DNA from: Clostridium sp. AM49-4BH
Lineage (GTDB): Bacteria; Bacillota; Clostridia; Lachnospirales; Lachnospiraceae
DNA length: 64,000 nucleotides
Direction of reading: 5' to 3'
NCBI RefSeq assembly: GCF_003478335.1
Contig: NZ_QUFB01000007.1
Coordinates: 1 to 64,000, forward strand
In this document: positions 43,248 through 53,353 of the stretch, piece after piece
Position numbering within the stretch: position 1 is the first letter of the stretch
Layout: the number at the start of each line of letters is the position of its first letter
Notes under the pieces: model-generated
The model's input: the letters and a program-made list of their open reading frames with translations, nothing else
Told to the model about the DNA's origin: nothing
Databases searched by the model: none
Position numbers and translations under genes: made by a program

Positions 43248-45510
43248 TATTTTACAGCTTAAAGGAAGATTTGAGCAAAGACCAAATGCTTCTAGGCCTG
43301 GATCACCGAAACTTCCAAAAGGAAAAAGTGTTTCAGCATCGCATCTGTATGAATTGGCAAAACAGTTGGAAAGAATTCTTGCGTATTGGACGAAAAATAC
43401 AGATATTAATGGTGCTTTGGTAAGTGTGCATTATAAGCATATAGTTGCAAAAAGTAATCGTTTAAAAATTCTTTTGGCAGAAAAGGGAAAAACACCAACT
43501 GATTCTATTCGAGGCGCTAAATTTGTTTGGGAACCGAATGATGTTGGAGAAGAAGTACAAAAACATGTCTTTACTCACTTTGTTTCATTGGAAGCGATAG
43601 AGAAATCAATCGAAGTTTTAAACCAAACAGCATCAATTATTGAAAAACAGTATAGAGGTTCTGTTAATAGTGAAATTATAGAAGAATTAGGCAAAAAGTC
43701 GAAATATAATTTTGCCGAAGTACCTAAAACTAATTTTTTAAGAACTGTGGTTGATGGATTTTATGTTGAAAAATTCGATATTGATAGAGCGACGGAGGAA
43801 ATAACGGAAGAAGCAATTATTACTATTTATCAAACAGGGGTTGATACGAAAAGGCTTCTTTCAAAGTTTGGAATTAATATAGTCGATGAGCGTATCCTTG
43901 ATGGAACAACATTAAGGCTGAATCCGGATGAAGTCAAATTGTTATATAATAATGCTTCATATCTGATAGCTATGGGGGTTACGGATTTTTCTGAGATTTC
44001 GAAGGATGATATGTTAGATGTTTATGAGGATGTGCAAGATGATTTTGGATTAATGATTCCGCATCCAACAAATGAGCCGGTCATAGGTGTTATTGATACT
44101 CAGTTTAACGAAAAAGTATATTTTCATGAATGGGTTGAATATACAAATCTACTGGATCCTAATATTCCTTTGTCAAAGAAAGATTACGAGCATGGAACAG
44201 GTGTAAGTTATATTATAGTAGATGGCCCACATGGAAATCCAGAGCTTGAAGATGGTTGTGGAAGATTTCGAGTAAGACATTTTGGGGTGGCAACATATAG
44301 TGGATTCAGTTCTTTTACGGTTTTAAAGATGATTAGAAATATTGTTGCATCCAATAGAGATATTAAAGTTTGGAATTTGTCATTAGGCTCTAGACTTGAA
44401 ATTAAACCAAACTTTATTTCACCGGAAGCTGCTGAATTGGATCGCATACAAAGTGAATATGATGTTATTTTTGTGGTGGCAGGAACAAATGTACCGGGAG
44501 GAGTTACAAAAAAGAATATGCGAATTGGTTCGCCTGCAGATTCGCTTAATTCTATGGTGGTTAATGCTGTAGACTTTAAGGGTAACTCTGCTTCATATAC
44601 CCGAGTCGGACCTGTTCTATCATTTTTTCATAAACCAGACATTAGTTATTATGGTGGTGACGGAACGGTATATACTGATAAAATGGTTGTGTGCAGGGAT
44701 GATATGGGGGCAGCATATGTAACTGGAACTTCATTTGCAGCACCCTGGATTTCACGTAAATTAGCTTATTTAATTTATATCATGGGACTTAGTCGAGAGG
44801 TAGCCAAAGCATTATTGATTGATGCAGCAGCAGGATGGAATCGAAAAGATGATGTTTCTCATAGAATAGGATATGGCATTGTGCCAAAGCACATTAATGA
44901 TATTGTAAAGACATCTAATGATGAAATACGTTTTATTATGACAGGTGCATCGGAGGAATATGAAACGTATACATATAATCTGCCTGTACCTATCGTAGAT
45001 AACGCACATCCATTTTATGCAAGAGCAACATTGGTATATTTCCCATATTGTGATCGTAATCAAGGTGTTGACTATACGAGTACAGAAATGGATATTCATT
45101 TTGGCAGGGTTGTTACAAAAAGAGGATCGACAACAATAAAAGCTATTGATGATAACCATCAATCTGAAGATCAATTAATTACATTATACGAAGAAGATGC
45201 AAGAAAAATGTATCGTAAATGGGATAATGTTAAGCATATTAGTGAGGAAATAAAAGATAAAAGAATTCCTCGAAAAGCTTATGACACTGGTTTGTGGGGA
45301 CTTAAAATTAATACGAAAGAACGCTTGCGGAAAAGAAAAGATCCACTTCAATTTGGTGTGGTTGTAACGTTAAAAGAGATGAATGGCGTAAATCGTATTG
45401 ATGATTTTGTGAAATTGTGTCTTGCACGAGGCTGGTTGGTTAGTAGACTTGACATTGAAAATCAGCTGGATGTATATGCTAAGGCAGAAGAAGAAATCGA
45501 ATTTGAATAA
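43240..45510 (+). CDS. ietS: Subtilisin-like (S8) protease of an IetAS-like defence system
   Basis: This 756-residue cytoplasmic protease (no signal peptide) has a long N-terminal domain (about 1-270), an S8 domain with the triad Asp286 (VIGVIDT), His318 (YEHGTGVS) and Ser498 (VTGTSFAAPW), and a C-terminal domain of about 200 residues. It overlaps the AAA ATPase gene by 8 bases, so the two are translated together. In the IetAS pair the ATPase is thought to control the protease, with host or phage proteins as targets. It is AT-rich compared with the genes on either side, which suggests horizontal transfer. Confidence 0.8.
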   Translation: MNNILQLKGRFEQRPNASRPGSPKLPKGKSVSASHLYELAKQLERILAYWTKNTDINGALVSVHYKHIVAKSNRLKILLAEKGKTPTDSIRGAKFVWEPNDVGEEVQKHVFTHFVSLEAIEKSIEVLNQTASIIEKQYRGSVNSEIIEELGKKSKYNFAEVPKTNFLRTVVDGFYVEKFDIDRATEEITEEAIITIYQTGVDTKRLLSKFGINIVDERILDGTTLRLNPDEVKLLYNNASYLIAMGVTDFSEISKDDMLDVYEDVQDDFGLMIPHPTNEPVIGVIDTQFNEKVYFHEWVEYTNLLDPNIPLSKKDYEHGTGVSYIIVDGPHGNPELEDGCGRFRVRHFGVATYSGFSSFTVLKMIRNIVASNRDIKVWNLSLGSRLEIKPNFISPEAAELDRIQSEYDVIFVVAGTNVPGGVTKKNMRIGSPADSLNSMVVNAVDFKGNSASYTRVGPVLSFFHKPDISYYGGDGTVYTDKMVVCRDDMGAAYVTGTSFAAPWISRKLAYLIYIMGLSREVAKALLIDAAAGWNRKDDVSHRIGYGIVPKHINDIVKTSNDEIRFIMTGASEEYETYTYNLPVPIVDNAHPFYARATLVYFPYCDRNQGVDYTSTEMDIHFGRVVTKRGSTTIKAIDDNHQSEDQLITLYEEDARKMYRKWDNVKHISEEIKDKRIPRKAYDTGLWGLKINTKERLRKRKDPLQFGVVVTLKEMNGVNRIDDFVKLCLARGWLVSRLDIENQLDVYAKAEEEIEFE

Positions 45511-45591
45511 AAAATTTAATTTGATTGATCATTAAGCATTTCAATAAGGCGGAATGGAGAACAGTTTATAGTATCAATTCAGAGCAAATAC

Positions 45592-45620
45592 TTGCGTTAT
45601 ATGCCAAAAACCACTATAAT
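45592..45620 (+). promoter_or_regulatory. Promoter of the type IV pilus operon
   Basis: TTGCGT at 45592-45597 and a perfect TATAAT at 45615-45620 are spaced by 17 bases. The leader to pilB is about 115 bases. Confidence 0.75.
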
Positions 45621-45743
45621 AGAATTAAATGTGGGTAAGTATGCCTTATTGTATGGGATGGCACACATGCCCGGAGCGAGAATAATAGCAACAACACAAC
45701 GAGAAGGAAGAAAATATGAAAAAAGTATGAGCAGGAGGGGAAG

Positions 45744-47485
45744 ATGGATAGTTTTGGTGCATCAAGAGGACGTCGTAAGAAACGTTTAGGAGATTTGCTG
45801 ATTGAAGGTGGCTTGATCAATGACGAACAGCTTCAACAGGCATTACAGGCACAAAAGGAAGGTGATGTCAGACAGAAACTTGGTACTGTGCTGATCGATC
45901 TTGGCTTTGCATCTGATGATGATATCGCAGAGGTGCTGAGCAGACAGTTGAATTTGACGAGGGTTCGCTTAGCGGATTATCATATAGAAGACAATGTGCT
46001 CACATTGGTTGATGAGAAATTGCTTCGTAAATATATGTTGATGCCATATGAGTTTGATCCGGAGAATCCAAATGTGCTCCGTGTAGCAATGAGTGATCCG
46101 CTGGATCTCGGAGCGTTAGATGATCTGTCTATTGTGACAGGTCTTCGCATCGAGGCTCATGTTACTACAGTAAAGGATGTAGCGCAGGCGCTTGATCGTT
46201 ACTTTGGTAATGCGGAAGCAATGAAAGTGGCAGATCAGTTCACGAAAGAGCATCAGGAGCGTTATGGTAATAGAGAGAATCGTAATGAGGAGTCAGAGGA
46301 GATCAAGCAGGCACCGATCGTACGACTCTTAAATCAGATTATTGAGCAGGCAGTACATAAAAGAGCCAGTGATATTCACTTTGAGCCGATGGAAGAGCAG
46401 CTTCGTATCCGATTCCGAGTGGATGGTGTGCTTCAAGAGGCGATGCGGCATGATATTACGCTGTTCCCGGCGTTGGTCGCTCGTATCAAGATTGTCAGCG
46501 GTATGGACATTTCGGAGAAACGTAAGCCACAGGACGGTCGTATGAGCGTTATCGTTGATCGACAGGAGTTCGATCTCCGTGTATCTAACCTGCCGACGGT
46601 ATACGGCGAGAAAGTCGTAATGCGTTTGACGCAGAAGAAGGCACTGACGAGAGATAAGAAGGATTTGGGATTCCAGCCGGATGATTTAGCGAAGTTCGAT
46701 AAGATCTTGGCACACCCGCACGGTATTATCCTTGTAACAGGACCAACCGGTAGTGGTAAATCTACGACATTGTATACGGCACTTAGCGAATTGAATACAG
46801 AGGCGTTAATATTATCACCGTAGAGGACCCGGTAGAGGCAAACCTTGCCGGGATCAACCAGGTGCAGACCAACCCGAAGGCGGGACTTACCTTTGCATCG
46901 GCACTTCGTTCTATCTTGCGTCAGGATCCGGACATCATCATGATCGGTGAGATCCGTGACCAAGAGACTGCCAATATTGCCGTTGAAGCGTCTATTACCG
47001 GTCACTTGGTAGTAAGCACGCTGCATACAAATAGTGCGGCAAGTACGATCACCCGTTTGGCAGATATGGATATAGAGAGTTACATGATTGCAGATGCTGT
47101 TGTTGGTGTTATTGCACAGCGACTGCTTCGACGTGTATGTCCGGATTGTAAGAAGATGGTTCCGTTGACGGAATTCGAAAAGGAAGAAATGCATATCCGG
47201 CCGGAATACCGGAGCAGAGAGATTCTTGTACCGCAGGCAAATGTCGGCAGTGATTGCATGAGATGCGGCGGATCGGGATATCAGGGTCGTGTCGGTATTT
47301 ATGAGATCATGCCAATGTCTAATATGATCAAGCGAATCATTATTCGCGAGGGATCAGCGGAGGAGATTGAGAATCAGGCGATTCGAGAAGGAATGAAAAC
47401 ACTTGTCACTTCAGCAAATCAATATGTATTACAGGGTATTACGACGATTGAAGAAGTACATCGTGTTGCATATGGAGAAGAGTAA
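45744..47485 (+). CDS. pilB: Type IV pilus extension ATPase PilB (one-base deletion)
   Basis: PilB/GspE-type hexameric ATPases power pilus assembly. The frame breaks at 46802: adding one G to GG restores [23 protein letters not shown] and a 580-residue protein. It has an N-terminal MshEN-like domain ([15 protein letters not shown] near residue 15), Walker [11 protein letters not shown] near 332, an Asp box, Walker [12 protein letters not shown] near 400, a His box HTNSA, and a zinc tetracysteine split between CPDCKK and [12 protein letters not shown]. The ATG at 45744 has AGGAGGGG upstream. It is the first pilus gene. Confidence 0.93.
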
Positions 47486-47554
47486 AAAGAGAGGGCTATT
47501 GTTAGACCTTATCGGATAGAACTAAAAATCTAAGCACAAAATGGGGGAACAGAC

Positions 47555-48616
47555 ATGTTAAGTTTTACGATTAATGATCTGCTTGCACAGGCACGTAAGA
47601 TCGGTGCATCCGATCTTCATGTAGCTGCAGGAGCAGAGGCAAAATGCCGTGTGCACGGTGAATTAAGGAAAATTACAAGGGAACCGTTGTCTGCAGCAGA
47701 CACTGCGGAATTGATCATGCCGATGGTGCCGGAACGACTGCGTGCATCGCTGGATGAGACGGGTGAGGCGGATTTCTCACACGCCATTCCGGGAAATGGC
47801 CGATTCCGTGTGAACGTACTCAAGCAGAAAGGTGCATTGGGTACGGTTATTCGTTTGATCAGTACGGAGATTCCCAGTGCAGAGTCTTTGGGGCTGCCAC
47901 CGTCAGTCGTAGAGCTTACCAAGAAAAAGCGTGGACTTGTCTTAGTGACAGGACCGACCGGTAGTGGTAAATCTACCACGTTGGCATCGCTCATAGATAT
48001 TATTAATACAGAACGTGCAGAACATATTATCACAATGGAGGACCCGATCGAGTACGAACATTTTCATAAGGCGTCCATTATCAATCAGCGTGAAGTAGGA
48101 ATGGATACGATGTCCTTTAGCGCAGCGCTCCGTGCAGCACTTCGTGAGGATCCGGACGTTATCCTCGTCGGCGAGATGCGTGACTTGGAGACGATTTCAT
48201 CAGCGATCACTGCGGCTGAGACCGGTCACTTGGTATTTTCAACCTTGCATACCATTGGTGCAGCAGCAACTGTCGATCGTGTTATCGACGTATTCCCGCC
48301 ACATCAGCAGCAGCAGATTCGTGTGCAGTTGGCGAATGTATTGATTTCTGTTATTTCTCAGTCCTTGATCCCGACGAGAGATGGCAAAGGTCGTGTGGCG
48401 GCGTTTGAGATCATGCATACTACACCTGCGATCCAGAACCTGATCCGTGAGAATAAGACACATCAGATTTCATCTTCAATCCAGACAAGTAAGAATATGG
48501 GCATGATCACGATGGATGATGCGATTTACAAATTGTATAATGACGGCAAGATCGATTCTACGCAGGCGCTTGAATTTGCACAGGAACCGGATCAGTTGCG
48601 AAAAAAATTATACTAA
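47555..48616 (+). CDS. pilT: Type IV pilus retraction ATPase PilT
   Basis: This 353-residue ATPase depolymerises pili and drives twitching. It starts FTINDLLAQARKIGASDLHVAAG and has Walker [11 protein letters not shown] near residue 136, Walker B LVGEMRDLETI near 200 and HTIGAAATVDR. Having both extension and retraction ATPases means the pilus is dynamic. It follows pilB with a gap of 69 bases. Confidence 0.94.
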   Translation: MLSFTINDLLAQARKIGASDLHVAAGAEAKCRVHGELRKITREPLSAADTAELIMPMVPERLRASLDETGEADFSHAIPGNGRFRVNVLKQKGALGTVIRLISTEIPSAESLGLPPSVVELTKKKRGLVLVTGPTGSGKSTTLASLIDIINTERAEHIITMEDPIEYEHFHKASIINQREVGMDTMSFSAALRAALREDPDVILVGEMRDLETISSAITAAETGHLVFSTLHTIGAAATVDRVIDVFPPHQQQQIRVQLANVLISVISQSLIPTRDGKGRVAAFEIMHTTPAIQNLIRENKTHQISSSIQTSKNMGMITMDDAIYKLYNDGKIDSTQALEFAQEPDQLRKKLY

Positions 48617-48719
48617 ATATTTAAATTCGGCATATTGTCTAACTGCGGTAGTAGAAAATTGGATAGTTTTAACAAAAATGGAAAAAATGACACAAAATTG
48701 TCTAAAAAAGCAAAAAATA

Positions 48720-48728
48720 TGGTATAAT
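48720..48728 (+). promoter_or_regulatory. Extended -10 promoter before pilC
   Basis: TG-G-TATAAT (TATAAT at 48723-48728) in the 225-base pilT-pilC gap, with TTGTCT 19 bases upstream, could give separate expression of pilC and the genes after it. Confidence 0.5.
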
Positions 48729-48841
48729 TTTTGAACAAACTATGAACAACTTGGAATTGAAACGGATTCTATATGGGTGAAATTCGAAACGAGTATCATT
48801 TATACAGAAGATTGTTCATACATACATAGTGGAAGGAAAAG

Positions 48842-50071
48842 GTGATACGTGTGGCGACAACAGCGTTTAACTATACGGCGATAGACGCCGGTGGAAAACA
48901 GAAAAAAGGCACGATCGAAGCTGCCAGCTTAGATGCGGCGAGAGCGAATCTGAAGAATCAGGGATTGACACCGATTACGGTGGAGAAACCAAATGCCTTG
49001 AATAAGGAACTGAACATCAACATTGGCGGTAAGGTTAAGGCGAAAGACTTGGCGGTGTTCTGTAAGCAGTTCCAAAGTATCCTGCATGCCGGAGTTACCG
49101 TGATCCAGGCGCTTGGAATGCTTGGTGAGCAGTGCGAGAATAAGAAGCTACAGAATGCGGTACAGGAAGTAAAGGTACTTGTAGAGAAAGGTGATACATT
49201 GGCGGGTGCGATGAGCACGATGCCGGATGTATTTCCGAGTATTTTGGTAAACATGGTGGAAGCCGGTGAAGCTTCCGGTAGTTTAGAGACAACATTTGAA
49301 CGAATGTCGGTAAACTTTGATAAAGATGCCAAGATTAAGGGAATGGTTATGCAGGCAATGATTTATCCTTGTATCTTACTTTTAGTAATCGTTGGTGTAG
49401 TTATCATCATGTTAGTAAAGGTAGTACCATCATTCCAAGAGACGTTTGATTCGGCAGGTGGCAAATTGCCGGGTATTACATTAGCAGTTGTGGCAATCAG
49501 TAACTTCCTGATCGCAAAGTGGCCGTTCTTCTTAGGCGGTGTGATCGCAGTTGTTGTTGCTATCCGAATGTTTATGAAGACAGACCAAGGAGCAGTGTTC
49601 TTTGGAACAATTGCTATGAAAGCACCGATATTTGGAAATCTCACGATTAAGTCGGCAAGTGCGAGACTGACTCGTACATTAAGTACATTGATGGCATCCG
49701 GAATTCCGATGGTAGCAGCGATAGAAATAGTCGCAAAACTGATGTCGAATCGATTGGTTCAAGTGGCAGTTGAGGATGCGAAGAATGAAGTAGAGCGAGG
49801 TGTGGCACTGTCGCAGCCGTTGGAAGATAGTGGAGTATTTCCACCGCTTCTCTGTCACATGACGCGTATTGGTGAAGAAACCGGTAATATGGAAGAAATG
49901 CTGGAAAAGGTTGCCGATTACTATGATGAGGAAGTGGAAGCGGCAACGCAAGCGGTAACGGCGATTATGGAACCTCTTATCATCATTTTGATGGCAGCAA
50001 TTGTCGTTCCGATCATGGGAGCAATTATGGCACCGATGCTTAGCATCTATAGTATGGCAGAGAATTCTTAA
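48842..50071 (+). CDS. pilC: Type IV pilus inner membrane platform protein PilC
   Basis: This 409-residue member of the GspF family forms the membrane platform for PilB and PilT. It begins with FNYTAIDAGGKQKKGTIEA and contains two related GspF halves, with AVFCKQFQSILHAGVTVIQAL near residue 65 and ARLTRTLSTLMASGIPMVAAIE near 270, each followed by membrane helices. The GTG at 48842 has GGAAGGA upstream; GTG at 48851 is an alternative. Confidence 0.94.
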   Translation: MIRVATTAFNYTAIDAGGKQKKGTIEAASLDAARANLKNQGLTPITVEKPNALNKELNINIGGKVKAKDLAVFCKQFQSILHAGVTVIQALGMLGEQCENKKLQNAVQEVKVLVEKGDTLAGAMSTMPDVFPSILVNMVEAGEASGSLETTFERMSVNFDKDAKIKGMVMQAMIYPCILLLVIVGVVIIMLVKVVPSFQETFDSAGGKLPGITLAVVAISNFLIAKWPFFLGGVIAVVVAIRMFMKTDQGAVFFGTIAMKAPIFGNLTIKSASARLTRTLSTLMASGIPMVAAIEIVAKLMSNRLVQVAVEDAKNEVERGVALSQPLEDSGVFPPLLCHMTRIGEETGNMEEMLEKVADYYDEEVEAATQAVTAIMEPLIIILMAAIVVPIMGAIMAPMLSIYSMAENS

Positions 50072-50102
50072 AGAGGTTTCTGTACTAAATCAAAGTTGTG
50101 TT

Positions 50103-50128
50103 ATAACCACGAGCCAAGGAGTGGTTTA
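50103..50128 (+). promoter_or_regulatory. Hairpin before the pilin gene
   Basis: ATAACCAC and GTGGTTTAT pair around a 10-base loop in the 92-base pilC-pilA gap. It has no T tract and could protect the abundant pilin transcript or be a processing site. Confidence 0.45.
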
Positions 50129-50163
50129 TAATAAATATTTTATAAGAAAAGGAGATTAAAGTT

Positions 50164-50649
50164 ATGAAAAATTATTTAGCAAAGTTACGTGAAAACGAAG
50201 AGAAAGGTTTCTCTCTCGTTGAGTTGATCATCGTTATGGCAATTATGGCTATCTTAGTAGGTGTAGTTGCATCACAGGTTATTCCGTACATGGAGAAATC
50301 TCGTCAGTCTAAAGATCAGCAGCAGCTGTCTAGCCTTTGCACTGACATTGTAAGCGCAATTTCACAGGCAGATACAGATCCTGGAGATATTGCTGCTACT
50401 GAATTAAGTAGTGCTGGAAACAGTGCTGGTTCATGGGGAAAAGTGTTAGAAGGTCTTCGCAGTGCTGACGGAACAACAGATAAGTCTTTGGCTGATATTG
50501 AAAGTGGTGTTACTGGTAAGTTAAAGAGTAAACTTGCAGGAACATCACCAAAAATTTATGTTAAACGTGATAATGGTGTGGTAACAGTATTTGTTGCAGA
50601 CAGCACTGGAGCATCTGTAGGTGGAAAATTGGAAGTGAAATCTGAGTAA
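50164..50649 (+). CDS. pilA: Type IV major pilin
   Basis: This 161-residue prepilin has a short basic leader ending KG, cleaved before Phe16 (KG/FSLVELIIVMAIMAILVG), with Glu at mature position 5. The hydrophobic helix is followed by a globular head of about 110 residues. A strong AAAGGAGA precedes the ATG. Its place after pilC and before the prepilin peptidase, and the standard class III signal, support the major pilin role. Confidence 0.9.
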   Translation: MKNYLAKLRENEEKGFSLVELIIVMAIMAILVGVVASQVIPYMEKSRQSKDQQQLSSLCTDIVSAISQADTDPGDIAATELSSAGNSAGSWGKVLEGLRSADGTTDKSLADIESGVTGKLKSKLAGTSPKIYVKRDNGVVTVFVADSTGASVGGKLEVKSE

Positions 50650-50679
50650 TTATTATTGTGTAACATTAAGGAGTAGAAT

Positions 50680-51447
50680 ATGCCAGTGTGGTGTGCTTAT
50701 TTGATTTTATACATATGTGTATTTTTGTTTGGAATAGTGATAGGTAGCTTTTTGAATGTATGCATCTATCGTTATCCGAAGAATGAAAGCTTGTTAAAAG
50801 GCTCTCATTGTATGGAATGTGGATATCACCTGCGCTGGTATGATCTGATCCCATTATTCAGTTTCCTAATACTAAGGGGCAGATGCAGGAAGTGCCATGC
50901 GAAGTTATCGCTTCAGTATCCCCTCGTGGAAGGAATGAATGGAGCATTATATGTGATCGTTTTCTTGGCGAACGGTTTCAACGTTATGAGCGTGATATAT
51001 TGTCTCCTGACATCCGCCCTAATAGTATTAAGTATCATTGATTTTAGACAATACATTATCCCGGACAAGGTGAACATAGTGATTCTTGTGTTGGGCATTA
51101 TTGCTACGGTTGTAGATCGACCACAGTGGAAAGAGCATGTGATCGGTTTCTTTTCGGTCAGTGTTATCCTACTGATTATTTATTTGGTGACGGTAGGGCG
51201 TGGCATTGGCGGTGGCGATGTAAAGCTGATGGCGGTTGCAGGACTGGTGATCGGCTGGAAAGCATGTATTGTTGCGTTTATTGTAGGATGTATTGCAGGA
51301 TCGATCATTCATGTGATACGAATGAAAGTTAGTGGTGCGAATCATCGCTTAGCGTTAGGACCTTATCTTTCAATGGGAATATGGTTTGCAATGTTATTTA
51401 GTGAACCGATAATAGAGTGGTACTTGAGATTGTGTGGACTGGCATAG
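50680..51447 (+). CDS. pilD: Prepilin peptidase / N-methyltransferase PilD
   Basis: This 255-residue aspartic membrane protease cleaves and methylates prepilins. Two CxxC pairs (CMECG near residue 47 and CRKCH near 72) form the zinc site needed by the bifunctional class, and the catalytic aspartates are in IIDFRQYIIPD near 117 and GGGDVKLMA near 180. It lies 30 bases after the pilin gene. Confidence 0.94.
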   Translation: MPVWCAYLILYICVFLFGIVIGSFLNVCIYRYPKNESLLKGSHCMECGYHLRWYDLIPLFSFLILRGRCRKCHAKLSLQYPLVEGMNGALYVIVFLANGFNVMSVIYCLLTSALIVLSIIDFRQYIIPDKVNIVILVLGIIATVVDRPQWKEHVIGFFSVSVILLIIYLVTVGRGIGGGDVKLMAVAGLVIGWKACIVAFIVGCIAGSIIHVIRMKVSGANHRLALGPYLSMGIWFAMLFSEPIIEWYLRLCGLA

Positions 51448-51480
51448 GACACACATATCTTTGTTGTTATGGGCTTTTTG

Positions 51481-51509
51481 ACCAAGATTAAGCAATGGAA
51501 AATCTTGGT
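51481..51509 (+). terminator. Weak hairpin between pilD and pilM-pilN
   Basis: ACCAAGATT and AATCTTGGT pair around an 11-base loop, followed by a poor T tract. It could attenuate read-through in the 186-base gap. A TTGACG about 20 bases further on has no good -10 box. Confidence 0.45.
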
Positions 51510-51633
51510 TTCATTGTCACAGAGTGCTTGACGCATTGTCAAACATTGTGTGATATGAAACTGGTTTCTATTGTATTTCGTACAGAAGCTATGGATCAAA
51601 TTATGATGAAAAAGACAGGGAGGAACAAGATAG

Positions 51634-53337
51634 ATGGCAAAGAAAGTATTGAGTATTGAGATAGGACAACAGGTAACCAAGGCGGTTGTCATTGATTTCC
51701 TGAAGAAGAACCCTCATGTGTACAATGCCTTTTCCTTTGATACGCCGGAAGGTGTTATGGAAGACGGTTATGTCAAGGATAAGGATCGTATGGCACAGCT
51801 TCTTCGTGAACAGATGAAGGACAATGGTGTCAAAGAAAAAGAGGTTGTGTTCTCTATCGCATCTAGCAAGATCGCGAGTCGTGAGGTAACTGTTCCGTAC
51901 GTTCCGGAGAAGAACTTAGACAATCTGATCAACGCGACAGCGCAGGATTACTTCCCAGTTAACATGGATGAGTACACATTGGCTTACAACGTGTTAGAGA
52001 CAGTTAAGGAAAAGGATAAAAAGAGCTTGAAGCTGTTGCTTCTTGCTGCGCCGGATTCTTTGATCCAGAATTATTATAGTCTGGCAGATCTGATGGGCGT
52101 TCGTGTGGAATCCATTGACTATTATGGAAACGGTTCCATGCAGGTGCTGCAGAAACATATTGGATCCGGATATAGCGTGTGTGTGCAGATTGGTTCCTTA
52201 AATACTATGGTAAGTGTATTGAAAGAGAATCAGCAGATCATGCAGAGAACGATTCCATATGGTACGAATACAATTATAGAGACGATGTTAGCACATCCGG
52301 CATTGGAGTGCCGCGATGAGACGGACGCAATGGAAATGCTCTGTCGTGAAAATGTTGTGTATTCCACATTGGATTATGAGGATGAGACAGTACGAGGAAC
52401 AAGAATTTCCGAGGATCAGTGGAAACGCTCCGGCCAAAGCCGTGAGGCAAGAAAAGCAGTTACCGATGCGGTTGGCGGTATTTTATTAAGTGTTATTCGA
52501 GTGGTTGATTATTTTGGCTCTCGTTATCCGGACTGCCAGCTCGGTTATATTTATATCACAGGTATGGGTGTTAAGATCCGCGGTTTGGATACTTTGTTTG
52601 AGCGTGAGATGGACCTTCCGGTTCGTAAGCTGGAGAAATTAACAAACATTACATTCTCTAGAGGATTTGCAAGAAGCTTGCAGGATCAGACGGAGTATAT
52701 CGCAGCGATCGGTGCAGCGATTGAGCCGGTAGGATTTTCCTTAAAGGAACTGAAAAACAAGCAGGGCCGTGCGGCAAGCATGAGAACGGTCAAGATCATT
52801 TTGGCAGGCAGTGTGGTTGTTGCAGTTGCACTCGTTGCAGTCGGTTGGTTCCGACTTGTTGGAGCGAACAAGGAGAATGAGAATCTCAAAATGGAGAAGC
52901 AGTCACTGCAGAGCATTAATCAGGTATATACGGCGAACGAACAGGCGACTAAGAAGTTTGAAGATGCGGCCGCGCTGCATGTGGCGACATCGACGAAGAA
53001 TCAAAATTTGGTAGCATTGATCGAGCAGTTACAGAAGAAGCTGCCAAAGCAGATGCAGGTATCTACATTACAGTCGACAGAAGATAAAGTGACACTGACG
53101 ATCACAACAAAAACAAAAATTTCGGTTGCGAAAATGTTGGTGGAATTTGAAGGAATTGATCTCTTGACGAATGTGAATGTTGCTTCTATTACTGGCGAAG
53201 ATAATGACGGAAAAGTAGGTAAATACACATTCTCGGTAACAGCAGATTATACACAGTTACCAACGAAAGAAGAGAAGGATGTTTCACTGGATGAAGCAGA
53301 TACAACGACAACAGATACAACACAGACGGCACAGTAA
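51634..53337 (+). CDS. PilM-PilN fusion, type IV pilus assembly
   Basis: The 567-residue protein begins as an actin-like PilM (about residues 1-375: LSIEIGQQVTKAVVID, then nucleotide-binding segments) and continues into a PilN-like part with a transmembrane helix (about 390-412), a coiled coil and a ferredoxin-like periplasm-facing domain. In many bacteria PilM binds the cytoplasmic tail of PilN; here they are a single chain. The C-terminus is rich in Thr and Asp. PilO follows 16 bases later with its own AGGAGG. Confidence 0.85.
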   Translation: MAKKVLSIEIGQQVTKAVVIDFLKKNPHVYNAFSFDTPEGVMEDGYVKDKDRMAQLLREQMKDNGVKEKEVVFSIASSKIASREVTVPYVPEKNLDNLINATAQDYFPVNMDEYTLAYNVLETVKEKDKKSLKLLLLAAPDSLIQNYYSLADLMGVRVESIDYYGNGSMQVLQKHIGSGYSVCVQIGSLNTMVSVLKENQQIMQRTIPYGTNTIIETMLAHPALECRDETDAMEMLCRENVVYSTLDYEDETVRGTRISEDQWKRSGQSREARKAVTDAVGGILLSVIRVVDYFGSRYPDCQLGYIYITGMGVKIRGLDTLFEREMDLPVRKLEKLTNITFSRGFARSLQDQTEYIAAIGAAIEPVGFSLKELKNKQGRAASMRTVKIILAGSVVVAVALVAVGWFRLVGANKENENLKMEKQSLQSINQVYTANEQATKKFEDAAALHVATSTKNQNLVALIEQLQKKLPKQMQVSTLQSTEDKVTLTITTKTKISVAKMLVEFEGIDLLTNVNVASITGEDNDGKVGKYTFSVTADYTQLPTKEEKDVSLDEADTTTTDTTQTAQ

Positions 53338-53353
53338 CAGGAGGTGACACAGA

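Noticed and set aside
42198..45510. Secreted subtilase with an ATP-driven exporter
   Set aside because: The protease has no signal peptide or wall anchor and the ATPase is of the AAA+ type, not an ABC exporter.
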